Positions 1 through 5,865 of a stretch of 9,302 nucleotides of DNA are shown piece by piece. Under the pieces are notes generated by a model that saw only the letters and a program-made list of their open reading frames with translations, did not search any database and was not told where the DNA came from. The position numbers were made by a program, and so were the translations under genes. The DNA is from Promethearchaeota archaeon (GTDB taxonomy: Archaea; Asgardarchaeota; Lokiarchaeia; Sigyniarchaeales; SOKP01). The DNA lies in contig JAUWHC010000070.1 in assembly GCA_030606095.1 (NCBI GenBank), forward strand, positions 1 to 9,302. The letters run 5' to 3'. Numbering within the stretch: position 1 is the stretch's first letter; every line of letters starts with the position of its first letter.

Positions 1-633
1 ATAATTGAAAAGTTATACGCAAAGAGCATAGCAAAACTTGCGTATAAGAAAGGTTATAGCAAAGAAGAAATATTCTTGGCTATTAGAAGTTTAGAAGAAA
101 AGAGTTGGATTGTAACCAACGAAAGAAGAACCAAGTTAGAAATTCTAAACAACGAGAAACTATCAAAAATTCTTAACTTCATTAAAGAAAATCCGGGTAT
201 TCACGCAAGGAACGAAAAAATCGAAACAGAATTAAACATTACAAGAACGCCATTTTTAAAACATATAATGACTTTAGAACGATTTAAATTAATTAGATCA
301 AAAAAAATAGGAAAATCGCTGCATTATTTCTTGGTTGATGTTCCCGAGGATTACGATAAGTATAAGGTGATATTTTCCAACCCCTTAATCCCTAAATTAA
401 TTGAGGAAGTTTTTAAAGATGAGAGTATTGCCATTTCAAAAATAGGAGAAATTCTTGATGTTTATTCTGGTACAATTCAATATCACATGAAAAAGTTAAA
501 AGATTTGGATCTAATAAAGTCTATTAAGGATAAACAAAATCAAAAAATACATTTGGTTAATATTGAAATACTCAAAAAGTTTAACGAGTTTTTCAAAGAA
601 CCTAACTTTTCTATATTATTGCAAGGTTTATGA
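1..633 (+). CDS. Tandem winged-helix transcriptional regulator, 5'-truncated by the window edge
   Basis: The reading frame is open from base 1 to the TGA at 631-633, giving 210 residues with no ATG in the first 75 bases. A TTG at 76 is possible, but the codons before it encode a plausible helical, coding-like stretch (LYAKSIAKLAYKKGYSKEE), so I read this as the 3' part of a longer gene. Counting from base 1, the visible protein looks like two or three winged-helix units in a row. There is a partial one at about residues 8-40, one at about 50-115 (ENPGIHARNEKIETELNITR, then a recognition-type helix) and one at about 128-185 (ISKIGEILDVYSGTIQYHMKK). Archaeal tandem winged-helix proteins of this kind are usually DNA-binding regulators. 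No ligand or metal site is visible and the target is unknown. It converges on the next gene with only 6 bp between the stop codons. Confidence 0.7.
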   Translation: MIEKLYAKSIAKLAYKKGYSKEEIFLAIRSLEEKSWIVTNERRTKLEILNNEKLSKILNFIKENPGIHARNEKIETELNITRTPFLKHIMTLERFKLIRSKKIGKSLHYFLVDVPEDYDKYKVIFSNPLIPKLIEEVFKDESIAISKIGEILDVYSGTIQYHMKKLKDLDLIKSIKDKQNQKIHLVNIEILKKFNEFFKEPNFSILLQGL

Positions 634-639
634 CTTTGT

Positions 640-1518
640 TTAAACTAAACTGTGTTGTATTTTTGGAAGGGTTTTCAATAAAATTTTAATTGCGTTATCA
701 ACCCCAACCATCATATCAGGATGAATTTCGTTTGAATTAAATAGATCAAACTGAGGATGGCCTGGTAAATCTGATACTGAAAGAATTGAAGCTGTTTTTA
801 GGTTATAGAGTTGACCTAACAAAAATAAAATCGAAGATTCCATATCGATTGCTTTGATATTGATTGCTTTTAATGCTCGTATAAAATCAAATGTTTCACA
901 AAATAACGCATCTGTCGTCCAAAGAAGTACTTCTTTTGCTTTTTCAGGATTAAAAGCACGAGCTTCTTTGATTAATAAATCCTTTAAAATCTCATTTGGT
1001 CTTGAAATAAAAATAGTGTGATTTCCTGCAATTACATTTTGAACAGTTGACAAAGGATTACTTATTGATTCTAGTTGATTCAATAACATCTGATTAGCTC
1101 TAATATATTGAGGGGTCGTTCCATCATCGCAGTAAGCTAATTTTGGAACCACAACATCTCCAATATTAATATCGGTGTTCTCTTCATAAATCCCTCCGCA
1201 AAAATCCACTCTAACAATAACTTTTGCTTTAGAACGTTTCAAACATTCTATTGTAAGCGCTGCGTTTGGACATCCTACTTGAGAACGAATTACACTTACT
1301 CTAATTCCGTTTAATATTCCATTATAAACTCTACCATGAACAATCTTATTTTGTAACTTATTAACTAACTTTTTCATTACTATCTTAACTGCGGGCATTA
1401 TAACAATCTCATTAATGTTTGAAGAGCTAGTTTCTAATATCATTCTCACTATCTTTTCGTCAACACTGATAAATTTCAACCCCAGATTAAGCATTTGGCT
1501 TTTAATTTTATTTAACAT
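640..1518 (-). CDS. Nucleoside phosphorylase-like protein (PNP/UDP family, NP-I fold)
   Basis: 292 residues with an ATG start. NP-I family enzymes cleave the N-glycosidic bond of nucleosides, usually with phosphate, in nucleoside salvage. Recognisable blocks are SQVGCPNAA (79-87), the strand and phosphate loop VRVDFCGGI (102-110), DDGTTPQY (131-138), a ribose-binding block DMES (225-228) matching the MEAA region of hexameric PNP, and SVSDLPGHP (247-255), in which D250 matches the catalytic Asp (D204) of E. coli PNP. About 55-60 extra N-terminal residues precede the core. The phosphate loop is unusual: E. coli PNP has RVGSCG, and here the Ser position is F106 and the Gly is D105. R103 is kept. 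Phosphorolysis is therefore not assured, and a nucleosidase or nucleotide-hydrolase activity is possible. Substrate is not assignable. A TATA-like element at 1556-1564 lies about 42 bp upstream. Confidence 0.8.
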   Translation of the reverse strand: MLNKIKSQMLNLGLKFISVDEKIVRMILETSSSNINEIVIMPAVKIVMKKLVNKLQNKIVHGRVYNGILNGIRVSVIRSQVGCPNAALTIECLKRSKAKVIVRVDFCGGIYEENTDINIGDVVVPKLAYCDDGTTPQYIRANQMLLNQLESISNPLSTVQNVIAGNHTIFISRPNEILKDLLIKEARAFNPEKAKEVLLWTTDALFCETFDFIRALKAINIKAIDMESSILFLLGQLYNLKTASILSVSDLPGHPQFDLFNSNEIHPDMMVGVDNAIKILLKTLPKIQHSLV

Positions 1519-1555
1519 TTTAGTTCGAAAAAATTTTAATCCGTTTTTAATTATA

Positions 1556-1564
1556 TTTTATAAG
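1556..1564 (-). promoter_or_regulatory. TATA box candidate for the nucleoside phosphorylase-like gene
   Basis: On the minus strand this reads CTTATAAAA, an archaeal TATA-type sequence centred about 42 bp before the start codon at 1518. That would give a short leader of about 15 nt. It is a single-site call in AT-rich DNA. Confidence 0.4.
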
Positions 1565-1639
1565 TCGCTTGCTAATTACTGAGCTACTTATATTTCTAAA
1601 TAATAATTTTTAATATCTTAAGTAAATACATTTACCTAT

Positions 1640-1649
1640 AATTATAAAC
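1640..1649 (+). promoter_or_regulatory. TATA box candidate for the taw1/TYW1 gene
   Basis: AATTATAAAC lies about 41 bp upstream of the ATG at 1686. A start about 26 bp downstream gives a leader of about 15 nt containing GTGAT (1673-1677), which partly matches the anti-Shine-Dalgarno sequence. Confidence 0.4.
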
Positions 1650-1685
1650 TACTAGAATTCGAAGAAATAATAGTGATACTCAAAT

Positions 1686-2975
1686 ATGAAAAACCAATAC
1701 ATTGTTAATGATAAAATTACAAACGATTTTGTTGAAAAATACACTAAAACGACATACCGCATAATTGGTAAGAATAAACACACTGCAATTAAACCTTGTC
1801 ATTGGTTAGAACAAAAATTATTAACAGGTAGAGATAATCGAAATTGTTATAAAGGAGTTTTTGGAATTCAAAGCCACAGATGTTTACAAAATACTCCTTC
1901 TATGCCGTTCTGCAACCATCAATGCGTATTTTGTTGGAGAGACATTGAATTAGGAAGTTTGGGTGCTGAATTTATTGTTGAACCAGACGAGCCAAAAGAT
2001 CTAGTTGATGAAATGATCCGCCACCAGCGTGATATTATAAAAAATCATTTGCCATTAAGAAGATATCTTGAAAATTACGAAATTATGGTGGATGTGCTCA
2101 ATTTTATGTTATCAAATGATGAAAATCATAATGTCAATTCACTTTCTATAAACCTTCATGTAAGTAAAAACAAGGTTGACCGTGCTGTTAATTTACTGAA
2201 AAATCAAAAATTTATTAAGGCTATAGATGATTCTTTGAAAAATTATAGACTCGAGAAAGAGATTTCCTGCTGTATTGATTCACGAGATGAAATCGTAAAG
2301 TTATTCAATTTAGCATTAACGACTCCTGATGAAATAATGCAAGTTCATGGCGAAGCAATGAATCCAAATCACGCAGCAATATCACTTGATGGTGAACCGC
2401 TATTATATCCCAAAATAGGCGGATTGGTTGAAGAATTCCGAAATCGCAACATGACGTCATTTATTGTAACTAACGGAACGCTACCAGAAAGACTTGAAAG
2501 TATGAATTCATTACCTTCCCAACTTTATATAACCTTACCTGCACCAAACGAGACAGTGTATAAAAAAGTCTGCCGCCCTATGATTAAAAATGGGTGGAGT
2601 AGAATTTCGGACACCTTAGATTTAGTTGAAAATTTATCTTGTAGAAGCTTAGTAAGACTAACAGCTGTAAAAAACTTAAATTTATCTGAAAATTACATAA
2701 AGGACTACATTAAATTAATTGAAAAAGCTAATCCAAATTTTTTTGAAATAAAAGGATTTACGTTACAAGCAAAAGCACTCATGATCAACGAAAGACTAAA
2801 AAGCGATAAAAAACCTCAATTTTATTTCCCAGAATACGAATATTTAGAAGATTTAGCTCTAAAGTTCGAAAAGATTGGAAATTTTCCTTTAATATATAAA
2901 AATGAAGCGAGTAGAGATTTCTTATTTGCCGTGAATTGGGATAAAGACAAAGACCCAAAAATAACAACCCCATAA
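1686..2975 (+). CDS. taw1: tRNA 4-demethylwyosine synthase (Taw1/TYW1 family radical SAM enzyme) with an inserted helical domain
   Basis: 429 residues, clearly longer than archaeal Taw1 (about 310-350). The family joins pyruvate carbons to N1-methylguanosine at position 37 of tRNA-Phe to build the tricyclic wyosine base. The radical SAM cluster is CNHQCVFC (C76, C80, C83), a CX3CX2C motif. The second, family-specific cluster is present as C38, C54 and C66, and K56 in CYKG matches the lysine (K41 in M. jannaschii) proposed to bind pyruvate. The core resumes at HAAISLDGEPLLYP (229-242), VTNGTLP (261-267), the YITLPAP strand, VCRPMIKNGW (295-304), VRLTAVK (323-329) and FFEIKGF (352-358). Between residues about 125 and 200 is an extra segment with a winged-helix-like pattern that standard Taw1 lacks. 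It stands alone as a plus-strand gene and converges on the EngB-like GTPase. Confidence 0.92.
   Translation: MKNQYIVNDKITNDFVEKYTKTTYRIIGKNKHTAIKPCHWLEQKLLTGRDNRNCYKGVFGIQSHRCLQNTPSMPFCNHQCVFCWRDIELGSLGAEFIVEPDEPKDLVDEMIRHQRDIIKNHLPLRRYLENYEIMVDVLNFMLSNDENHNVNSLSINLHVSKNKVDRAVNLLKNQKFIKAIDDSLKNYRLEKEISCCIDSRDEIVKLFNLALTTPDEIMQVHGEAMNPNHAAISLDGEPLLYPKIGGLVEEFRNRNMTSFIVTNGTLPERLESMNSLPSQLYITLPAPNETVYKKVCRPMIKNGWSRISDTLDLVENLSCRSLVRLTAVKNLNLSENYIKDYIKLIEKANPNFFEIKGFTLQAKALMINERLKSDKKPQFYFPEYEYLEDLALKFEKIGNFPLIYKNEASRDFLFAVNWDKDKDPKITTP
2061..2273 (+). other. Winged-helix-like insertion inside the Taw1 radical SAM domain
   Basis: This covers protein residues about 126-196. The pattern is a first helix (NYEIMVDVLNFML), a helix-turn-helix (SLSINLHVSKNKVDRAVNLL, 152-171) and a short wing-like hairpin (FIKAIDDSLKNYRLEKEI). 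It sits after the segment VDEMIRHQRDIIKNH (107-121) and before the AISLDGEP strand, where Taw1 proteins I know have only a short linker. The frame is open throughout and base composition matches the flanks. Domain identity rests on pattern only. Confidence 0.6.
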
Positions 2976-2988
2976 AAACGTAAAAAAG

Positions 2989-3000
2989 AGTTTTAAAACT
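2989..3000. repeat. 12-bp perfect palindrome between convergent genes
   Basis: AGTTTTAAAACT is self-complementary and lies between the stop codons of the Taw1 gene and the EngB-like gene, touching the latter's stop. It could contribute to bidirectional transcript ending, but AT-rich palindromes of this size occur by chance. Confidence 0.3.
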
Positions 3001-3629
3001 TATTTTGTTAGGTGTGTATTTATAGTGCGTTTCAGTTTGTCTAAATTTATTTTCTTTAAAGCAGAAAATTCTAAATAGAAAGTTTTAGAGCGATCGTTAT
3101 CGATCTTCTCGTTTACATGAATTAGATTTAGTCCATAATCCTTAGCGGAATTGATAAATAAAGAAATTATTTTTTTCTTATCAAAAATTGAAATTTTATC
3201 AATTTTATTCAAAATTACTAAAAGAGGGATATTATATTCTTTCAAAAATTTAATTAATTCAAATGTTAAGGGAATTGTAATCTGGCTTTTAAAGTGATAT
3301 TTTTTTAGCTCATCTTCAATTCTTAAGATATTGATGATTACTAAACCAAAAAAGTAGTCGTCGTGATGCTTCTCAATATGTACAACTAATTGTTTCTTTA
3401 TATGTTCTTCTCTACGACGACTAGAACTTTTCATATAACCAAAACCAGGTAAGTCCATAATGTCGTAAGTCATTTGAGGAAGTGTAATAGGTTTAATTAA
3501 TAAAGTACTTCCTGGTTGTTTACCCGTTTTTCCTTTAAACTTTCTTGGGTTTGGAAGCAAAAGTCTCGTAATTGAACTTTTCCCGACATTTGAATTTCCT
3601 ATAATTAGGAGAGTAGGTTTTTTCTTCAT
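3000..3629 (-). CDS. engB: EngB/YsxC-like TRAFAC GTPase (archaeal EngB)
   Basis: 209 residues, the usual length for the EngB family. G1 is GNSNVGKS (11-18), a conserved KQPGST segment follows (37-42), G3 is DLPGFGYMK (59-67), G4 is NKID (141-144) and G5 is SAL (189-191). The DxPGxGY signature and the segment FLKEYNIPLLVILNKIDK are typical of EngB. Bacterial members bind nascent large ribosomal subunits during assembly. The archaeal role is less established and is inferred to be ribosome-related or regulatory. The ATG at 3627-3629 is a natural start because the P-loop begins ten residues in, as in other archaeal members. It is divergent from the ArsR gene, sharing a 98-bp spacer, and converges on Taw1 24 bp away. 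No clear Shine-Dalgarno sequence is visible. Confidence 0.85.
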   Translation of the reverse strand: MKKKPTLLIIGNSNVGKSSITRLLLPNPRKFKGKTGKQPGSTLLIKPITLPQMTYDIMDLPGFGYMKSSSRRREEHIKKQLVVHIEKHHDDYFFGLVIINILRIEDELKKYHFKSQITIPLTFELIKFLKEYNIPLLVILNKIDKISIFDKKKIISLFINSAKDYGLNLIHVNEKIDNDRSKTFYLEFSALKKINLDKLKRTINTHLTK

Positions 3630-3696
3630 TCTATTAAATTAATAAATATAATCTAAAATTTTAATTTTAAGAATAGATAAAAAAAATGAATTAAGT

Positions 3697-3719
3697 TTTT
3701 ATATAAGAATATGCTTATA
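3697..3719 (+). promoter_or_regulatory. ArsR gene promoter with overlapping 18-bp operator
   Basis: A TATA box (TTTTATATAA, 3697-3706) is centred about 26 bp before the ATG at 3728, the spacing expected for a leaderless transcript. Overlapping its right side is TATAAGAATATGCTTATA (3702-3719), palindromic at 16 of 18 positions with perfect 6-bp arms TATAAG/CTTATA. ArsR/SmtB repressors bind 12-2-12-type AT-rich imperfect palindromes at their own promoters. A bound repressor here would block TBP/TFB or RNA polymerase. A near-identical copy is at 4127-4144. Confidence 0.7.
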
Positions 3720-3727
3720 CACTTATA

Positions 3728-4072
3728 ATGATATCAAGACATCAAAAAGTAAAACTAATGGCAGAGGTTTTCAAGGCGCTAGGTGATTCAAATAGACTTA
3801 GAATAATTAAAATGTTAGCATCTAATATGGAGAATTCTCTTTGTGTCGTAGATTTAGCAAAAAGACTTGGTATTACTCAACCCGCAACTTCCCAACACAT
3901 TAAAGTTTTAAAAAACATTGGAATTCTTGAACCAAATCGAGAGGGATACCATGTATACTATTACATCAATAAAAAAATTTTAAAAAAATATAAAGTAGAA
4001 ATTGATGAATTATTTAAAATTGCGTTTGAGAAATGTTCAGATTTTGATACTTGTAATGGTATTGAAGAATAA
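3728..4072 (+). CDS. ArsR-family winged-helix repressor
   Basis: 114 residues, standard for ArsR/SmtB regulators. The opening block AEVFKALGDSNRLRIIKMLA (12-31) is the family hallmark. The helix-turn-helix is DLAKRLGITQPATSQHIKVL (42-61), followed by a wing, GYHVYYYIN (73-81). The classic metal site ELCxC is only partly kept: SLCVVDL has C39 but not the second Cys. Two more cysteines lie at the C-terminus (C103 and C109, CX5C), so thiol, redox or soft-metal sensing is possible but unproven. It is the first gene of a pair with the membrane protein 114 bp downstream. Both have the same operator, implying autoregulation and control of that gene. The transcript is probably leaderless. Confidence 0.9.
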   Translation: MISRHQKVKLMAEVFKALGDSNRLRIIKMLASNMENSLCVVDLAKRLGITQPATSQHIKVLKNIGILEPNREGYHVYYYINKKILKKYKVEIDELFKIAFEKCSDFDTCNGIEE

Positions 4073-4126
4073 GTTGTGTTATTGATATCATCAATCAAAT
4101 TAATAATTAAATTGTATTCTTTCAAC

Positions 4127-4144
4127 TATAAGAATATGCATATA
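4127..4144 (+). promoter_or_regulatory. Second ArsR-type operator, upstream of the membrane-protein gene
   Basis: TATAAGAATATGCATATA matches the operator at 3702-3719 at 17 of 18 positions. As there, the left arm TATAAG overlaps the likely TATA element (ACTATAAG), about 60 bp before the ATG at 4187. This leaves a leader of roughly 35 nt. The gene therefore has its own promoter controlled by the same repressor. Confidence 0.7.
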
Positions 4145-4171
4145 AACTTATTGAGATGATAAATAATTTAT

Positions 4172-4182
4172 AAAGGAGGTGA
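4172..4182 (+). promoter_or_regulatory. Strong Shine-Dalgarno site of the membrane-protein gene
   Basis: AAAGGAGGTGA ends 4 nt before the ATG at 4187 and contains AGGAGGTGA, fully complementary to the 3' end of archaeal 16S rRNA. It is the only strong ribosome-binding site in the window and fixes this start. Neighbouring genes have weak or no such site. Confidence 0.85.
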
Positions 4183-4186
4183 AAAA

Positions 4187-4573
4187 ATGAAAAAATCAGA
4201 AAATGATTCGCTAAAGTTTTCCATTTATATCCAAGTGCTTATTGCTCTGCTATTAATCAATCTTATACACAAAATAGTACGTGAGATCCCTGGTTCTATG
4301 AATCTACTAGTTGCTGCGATAACAACAATAACTGCTGCGGTAATTCTTATAATCAGTATTATTCTTCTATTATTTAAAAGAAAAGAAGGATTGATACTTG
4401 GATTGATTCCTGCTGCTTGGGCAACGTTCCAATGGGTCATATACCATGTAATAATGGGTAACCCAGATATAAATGGAATTTGGTGGTATCCCATTTTCCC
4501 TATTGTCCAAGGTCTATTAATTATATACTTTTCAATATTGGCATGGAAAAATGAAGAAAGTTTTAATAAATAA
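4187..4573 (+). CDS. Small four-helix membrane protein under ArsR control
   Basis: 128 residues with four predicted membrane helices, at about 11-32, 39-63, 67-89 and 98-120. Short charged ends (MKKSENDSLK and WKNEESFNK) and a KRKEG loop (64-68) are visible. The KRK loop between helices 2 and 3 suggests both termini and that loop lie on the cytoplasmic side. Helix 3 holds AAWATFQWVIYH and helix 4 is preceded by NGIWWYP. There are no cysteines and no obvious transporter motif, and I do not recognise the family. The shared operator indicates the ArsR protein represses it, so it may answer a stress or metal signal. Export, sensing and simple membrane-stress roles are all open. Confidence 0.75.
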   Translation: MKKSENDSLKFSIYIQVLIALLLINLIHKIVREIPGSMNLLVAAITTITAAVILIISIILLLFKRKEGLILGLIPAAWATFQWVIYHVIMGNPDINGIWWYPIFPIVQGLLIIYFSILAWKNEESFNK

Positions 4574-4575
4574 TT

Positions 4576-4594
4576 ATTATTCTCTGGGGATAAT
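4576..4594 (+). terminator. Hairpin just after the membrane-protein stop codon
   Basis: ATTATTCTCTGGGGATAAT can fold into a stem of about 8 bp, including G-U pairs, around a three-base loop. It begins 2 nt after the stop and is followed by TTCCTTTT. It may help end or protect the transcript. The remaining bases to 4781 (about 190 bp) are AT-rich, with no other feature except a short GGACCGTCC inverted repeat near 4730. Confidence 0.35.
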
Positions 4595-4781
4595 TCCTTT
4601 TAGGTTATCACCAAATTTAATTATTTATTCTTACACGCTTAGAATTGTTTGAATAGAAATTCGATTGTTTTAAGGATTTAATATACTATTTTTTTCTTTT
4701 TACTATTTTTTAAATAATAATTATACAAGGACCGTCCCATTAACCATCTATAAATTATAGTACTAAAAATATTGAATAATT

Positions 4782-5699
4782 TCAAATATCTAAAAAATTG
4801 TCTTTTAGAAAATCTGTGTACATTTTTTTCTTTTCTTCTTCTTTTAGAATAGGCCTTGTACTGATAGGTTCTCCAACTTCTTCTAAAATTTCTCTGATGC
4901 CTTTTATTCCAATATTAATTTTAAATTTTCCTCCTTTCATATATCTAACAACTTGCTTGTCGTTTAAAGTAAGTCTCAATATGTAACCTAGTCCAAAATA
5001 GAATTGATTTTCTGGGATGGGATCAATGGGGCTTTTGCTCGTGACTTCTTTCAGCATATCATAAAGCAACACCTTACTCGCGATACTATCTTCTGCTTGG
5101 TAAACTAAATAATAAAGAGAGTGGTACCAAATTTTATTGCGTTTATTCTTGGCACGTTCTATAAATTTTTCTGGAGTTATGATTTCCTTAGCTTTTTCTT
5201 TTTTCCGCTCTATTAGTTCTTGTTTGATACGTTCTTCTAATTCTGAAGAGACTCCTCTGCTAACGGGGGTTTGGAGGATCTCTTCCCCAGTTAATTGGCT
5301 ATCCTCTTGTTTTACTGTTTCTATAGCTTTCTGCATATCCTGAAGCTCGTCAAAATCGATTTCTTCGAGATCAGAGAAATCACTAATCATTGCTTCCTTT
5401 TGTGCTATGTATTCTTCGCGTTCGCTTATTTGGGGCTTAGACCTAATTAACTCAAGTTCTTTTGATACCTCCTTTTCAATAGCTTCTTCGTTTTCTAAGG
5501 ACTCAAGTTCTTTAACTTTGGCTATTGCTTCTTGCATCTCTTTTAACTCCTCGAGGTCTAAATCTTCCAAATCAGAAAAGTCAGTTTCGAGATTTTTCAT
5601 ATCTGATAAATAGGTTTCTAAATCATTTTGCTCTTGTGTTGACTCTTGTTCATCATCATCGCTTTTTTCTTCTTTCTGATTTTCTCGATCTTCTGACAT
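4782..5699 (-). CDS. Acidic repeat/coiled-coil protein with an unrecognised C-terminal domain
   Basis: 305 residues. The N-terminal half (1-165) is very rich in Glu, Asp and Gln and low in hydrophobics, suggesting a disordered or helical coiled-coil arm. It carries two copies of a 25-residue motif, DFSDLE-x2-D-x2-EL-x2-MQ-x-AI-x2-VK, at 40-64 and 107-131, identical at 15 of 25 positions and spaced 67 residues apart. The C-terminal part (about 172-280) is compact and mixed. It contains KIWYHSLYYLVYQAE, SKVLLYDMLKEV, a conserved-looking SPIDPIPENQFYFGLGYILR and GGKFKINIGIKGIREIL, loosely like a winged helix. No signal peptide or membrane segment is seen, so it is probably cytoplasmic. I do not recognise the family. 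It is divergent from the small GTPase gene with 166 bp between starts, so the two may share regulation. An adaptor or scaffold role is speculation. Confidence 0.75.
   Translation of the reverse strand: MSEDRENQKEEKSDDDEQESTQEQNDLETYLSDMKNLETDFSDLEDLDLEELKEMQEAIAKVKELESLENEEAIEKEVSKELELIRSKPQISEREEYIAQKEAMISDFSDLEEIDFDELQDMQKAIETVKQEDSQLTGEEILQTPVSRGVSSELEERIKQELIERKKEKAKEIITPEKFIERAKNKRNKIWYHSLYYLVYQAEDSIASKVLLYDMLKEVTSKSPIDPIPENQFYFGLGYILRLTLNDKQVVRYMKGGKFKINIGIKGIREILEEVGEPISTRPILKEEEKKKMYTDFLKDNFLDI
5307..5381 (-). repeat. Internal repeat copy 2 of the acidic protein
   Basis: Encodes residues 107-131, DFSDLEEIDFDELQDMQKAI and five more. It pairs with the copy at 5508-5582. Residues D, F, S, D, L, E at the front and MQ-x-AI near the end are the fixed positions. 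Confidence 0.75.
5508..5582 (-). repeat. Internal repeat copy 1 of the acidic protein
   Basis: Encodes residues 40-64, DFSDLEDLDLEELKEMQEAI and five more. It is 15/25 identical at protein level to the copy at 5307-5381. Alternating acidic and leucine positions suggest an amphipathic helix. Confidence 0.75.
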
Positions 5700-5835
5700 C
5701 CTTTAATCACATCTAATTAAATTAATTAATTCTAAAAATACCTATAATATTAATAGTAACCTTTAATTCTTTAAATGTTAAGATTTGTATAAATGTATAT
5801 AAGTAAAATAATTTGAAACATTTTATTAATAATAA

Positions 5836-5844
5836 CTATAAAAA
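5836..5844 (+). promoter_or_regulatory. TATA box of the small GTPase gene
   Basis: CTATAAAAA is centred about 26 bp before the ATG at 5866, so transcription would begin at or next to the start codon (leaderless). There is no Shine-Dalgarno sequence in the gap, which agrees with this. Confidence 0.6.
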
Positions 5845-5865
5845 GAAATTTTTTCACATAATATT

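Noticed and set aside
13..47. Perfect 10-bp inverted repeat TTATACGCAA ... TTGCGTATAA with a 15-bp spacer.
   Set aside because: It lies inside the coding frame of the left-edge regulator. One repeat of this size within a short distance is expected by chance in about 9 kb of AT-rich DNA.
76..78. TTG as the true start of the left-edge regulator.
   Set aside because: The frame is open to base 1 with a coding-like helical stretch before the TTG, and no ribosome-binding site precedes it. A 5'-truncated gene is more likely.
4225..4494. Minus-strand open frame of 89 codons inside the membrane-protein gene.
   Set aside because: It is a shadow of the plus-strand gene, which has a strong ribosome-binding site, an operator and a clear membrane-helix pattern.
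4728..4738. GGACCGTCC inverted repeat in the convergent gap, considered as a terminator.
   Set aside because: The arms are 4 bp with a one-base centre, which cannot form a stable hairpin, and no T-run follows on either strand at the right distance.
5137..5716. Several plus-strand Ser/Leu/Phe-rich open frames opposite the acidic protein.
   Set aside because: They are complements of Glu/Lys-rich codons in the minus-strand gene, with no start signals of their own.
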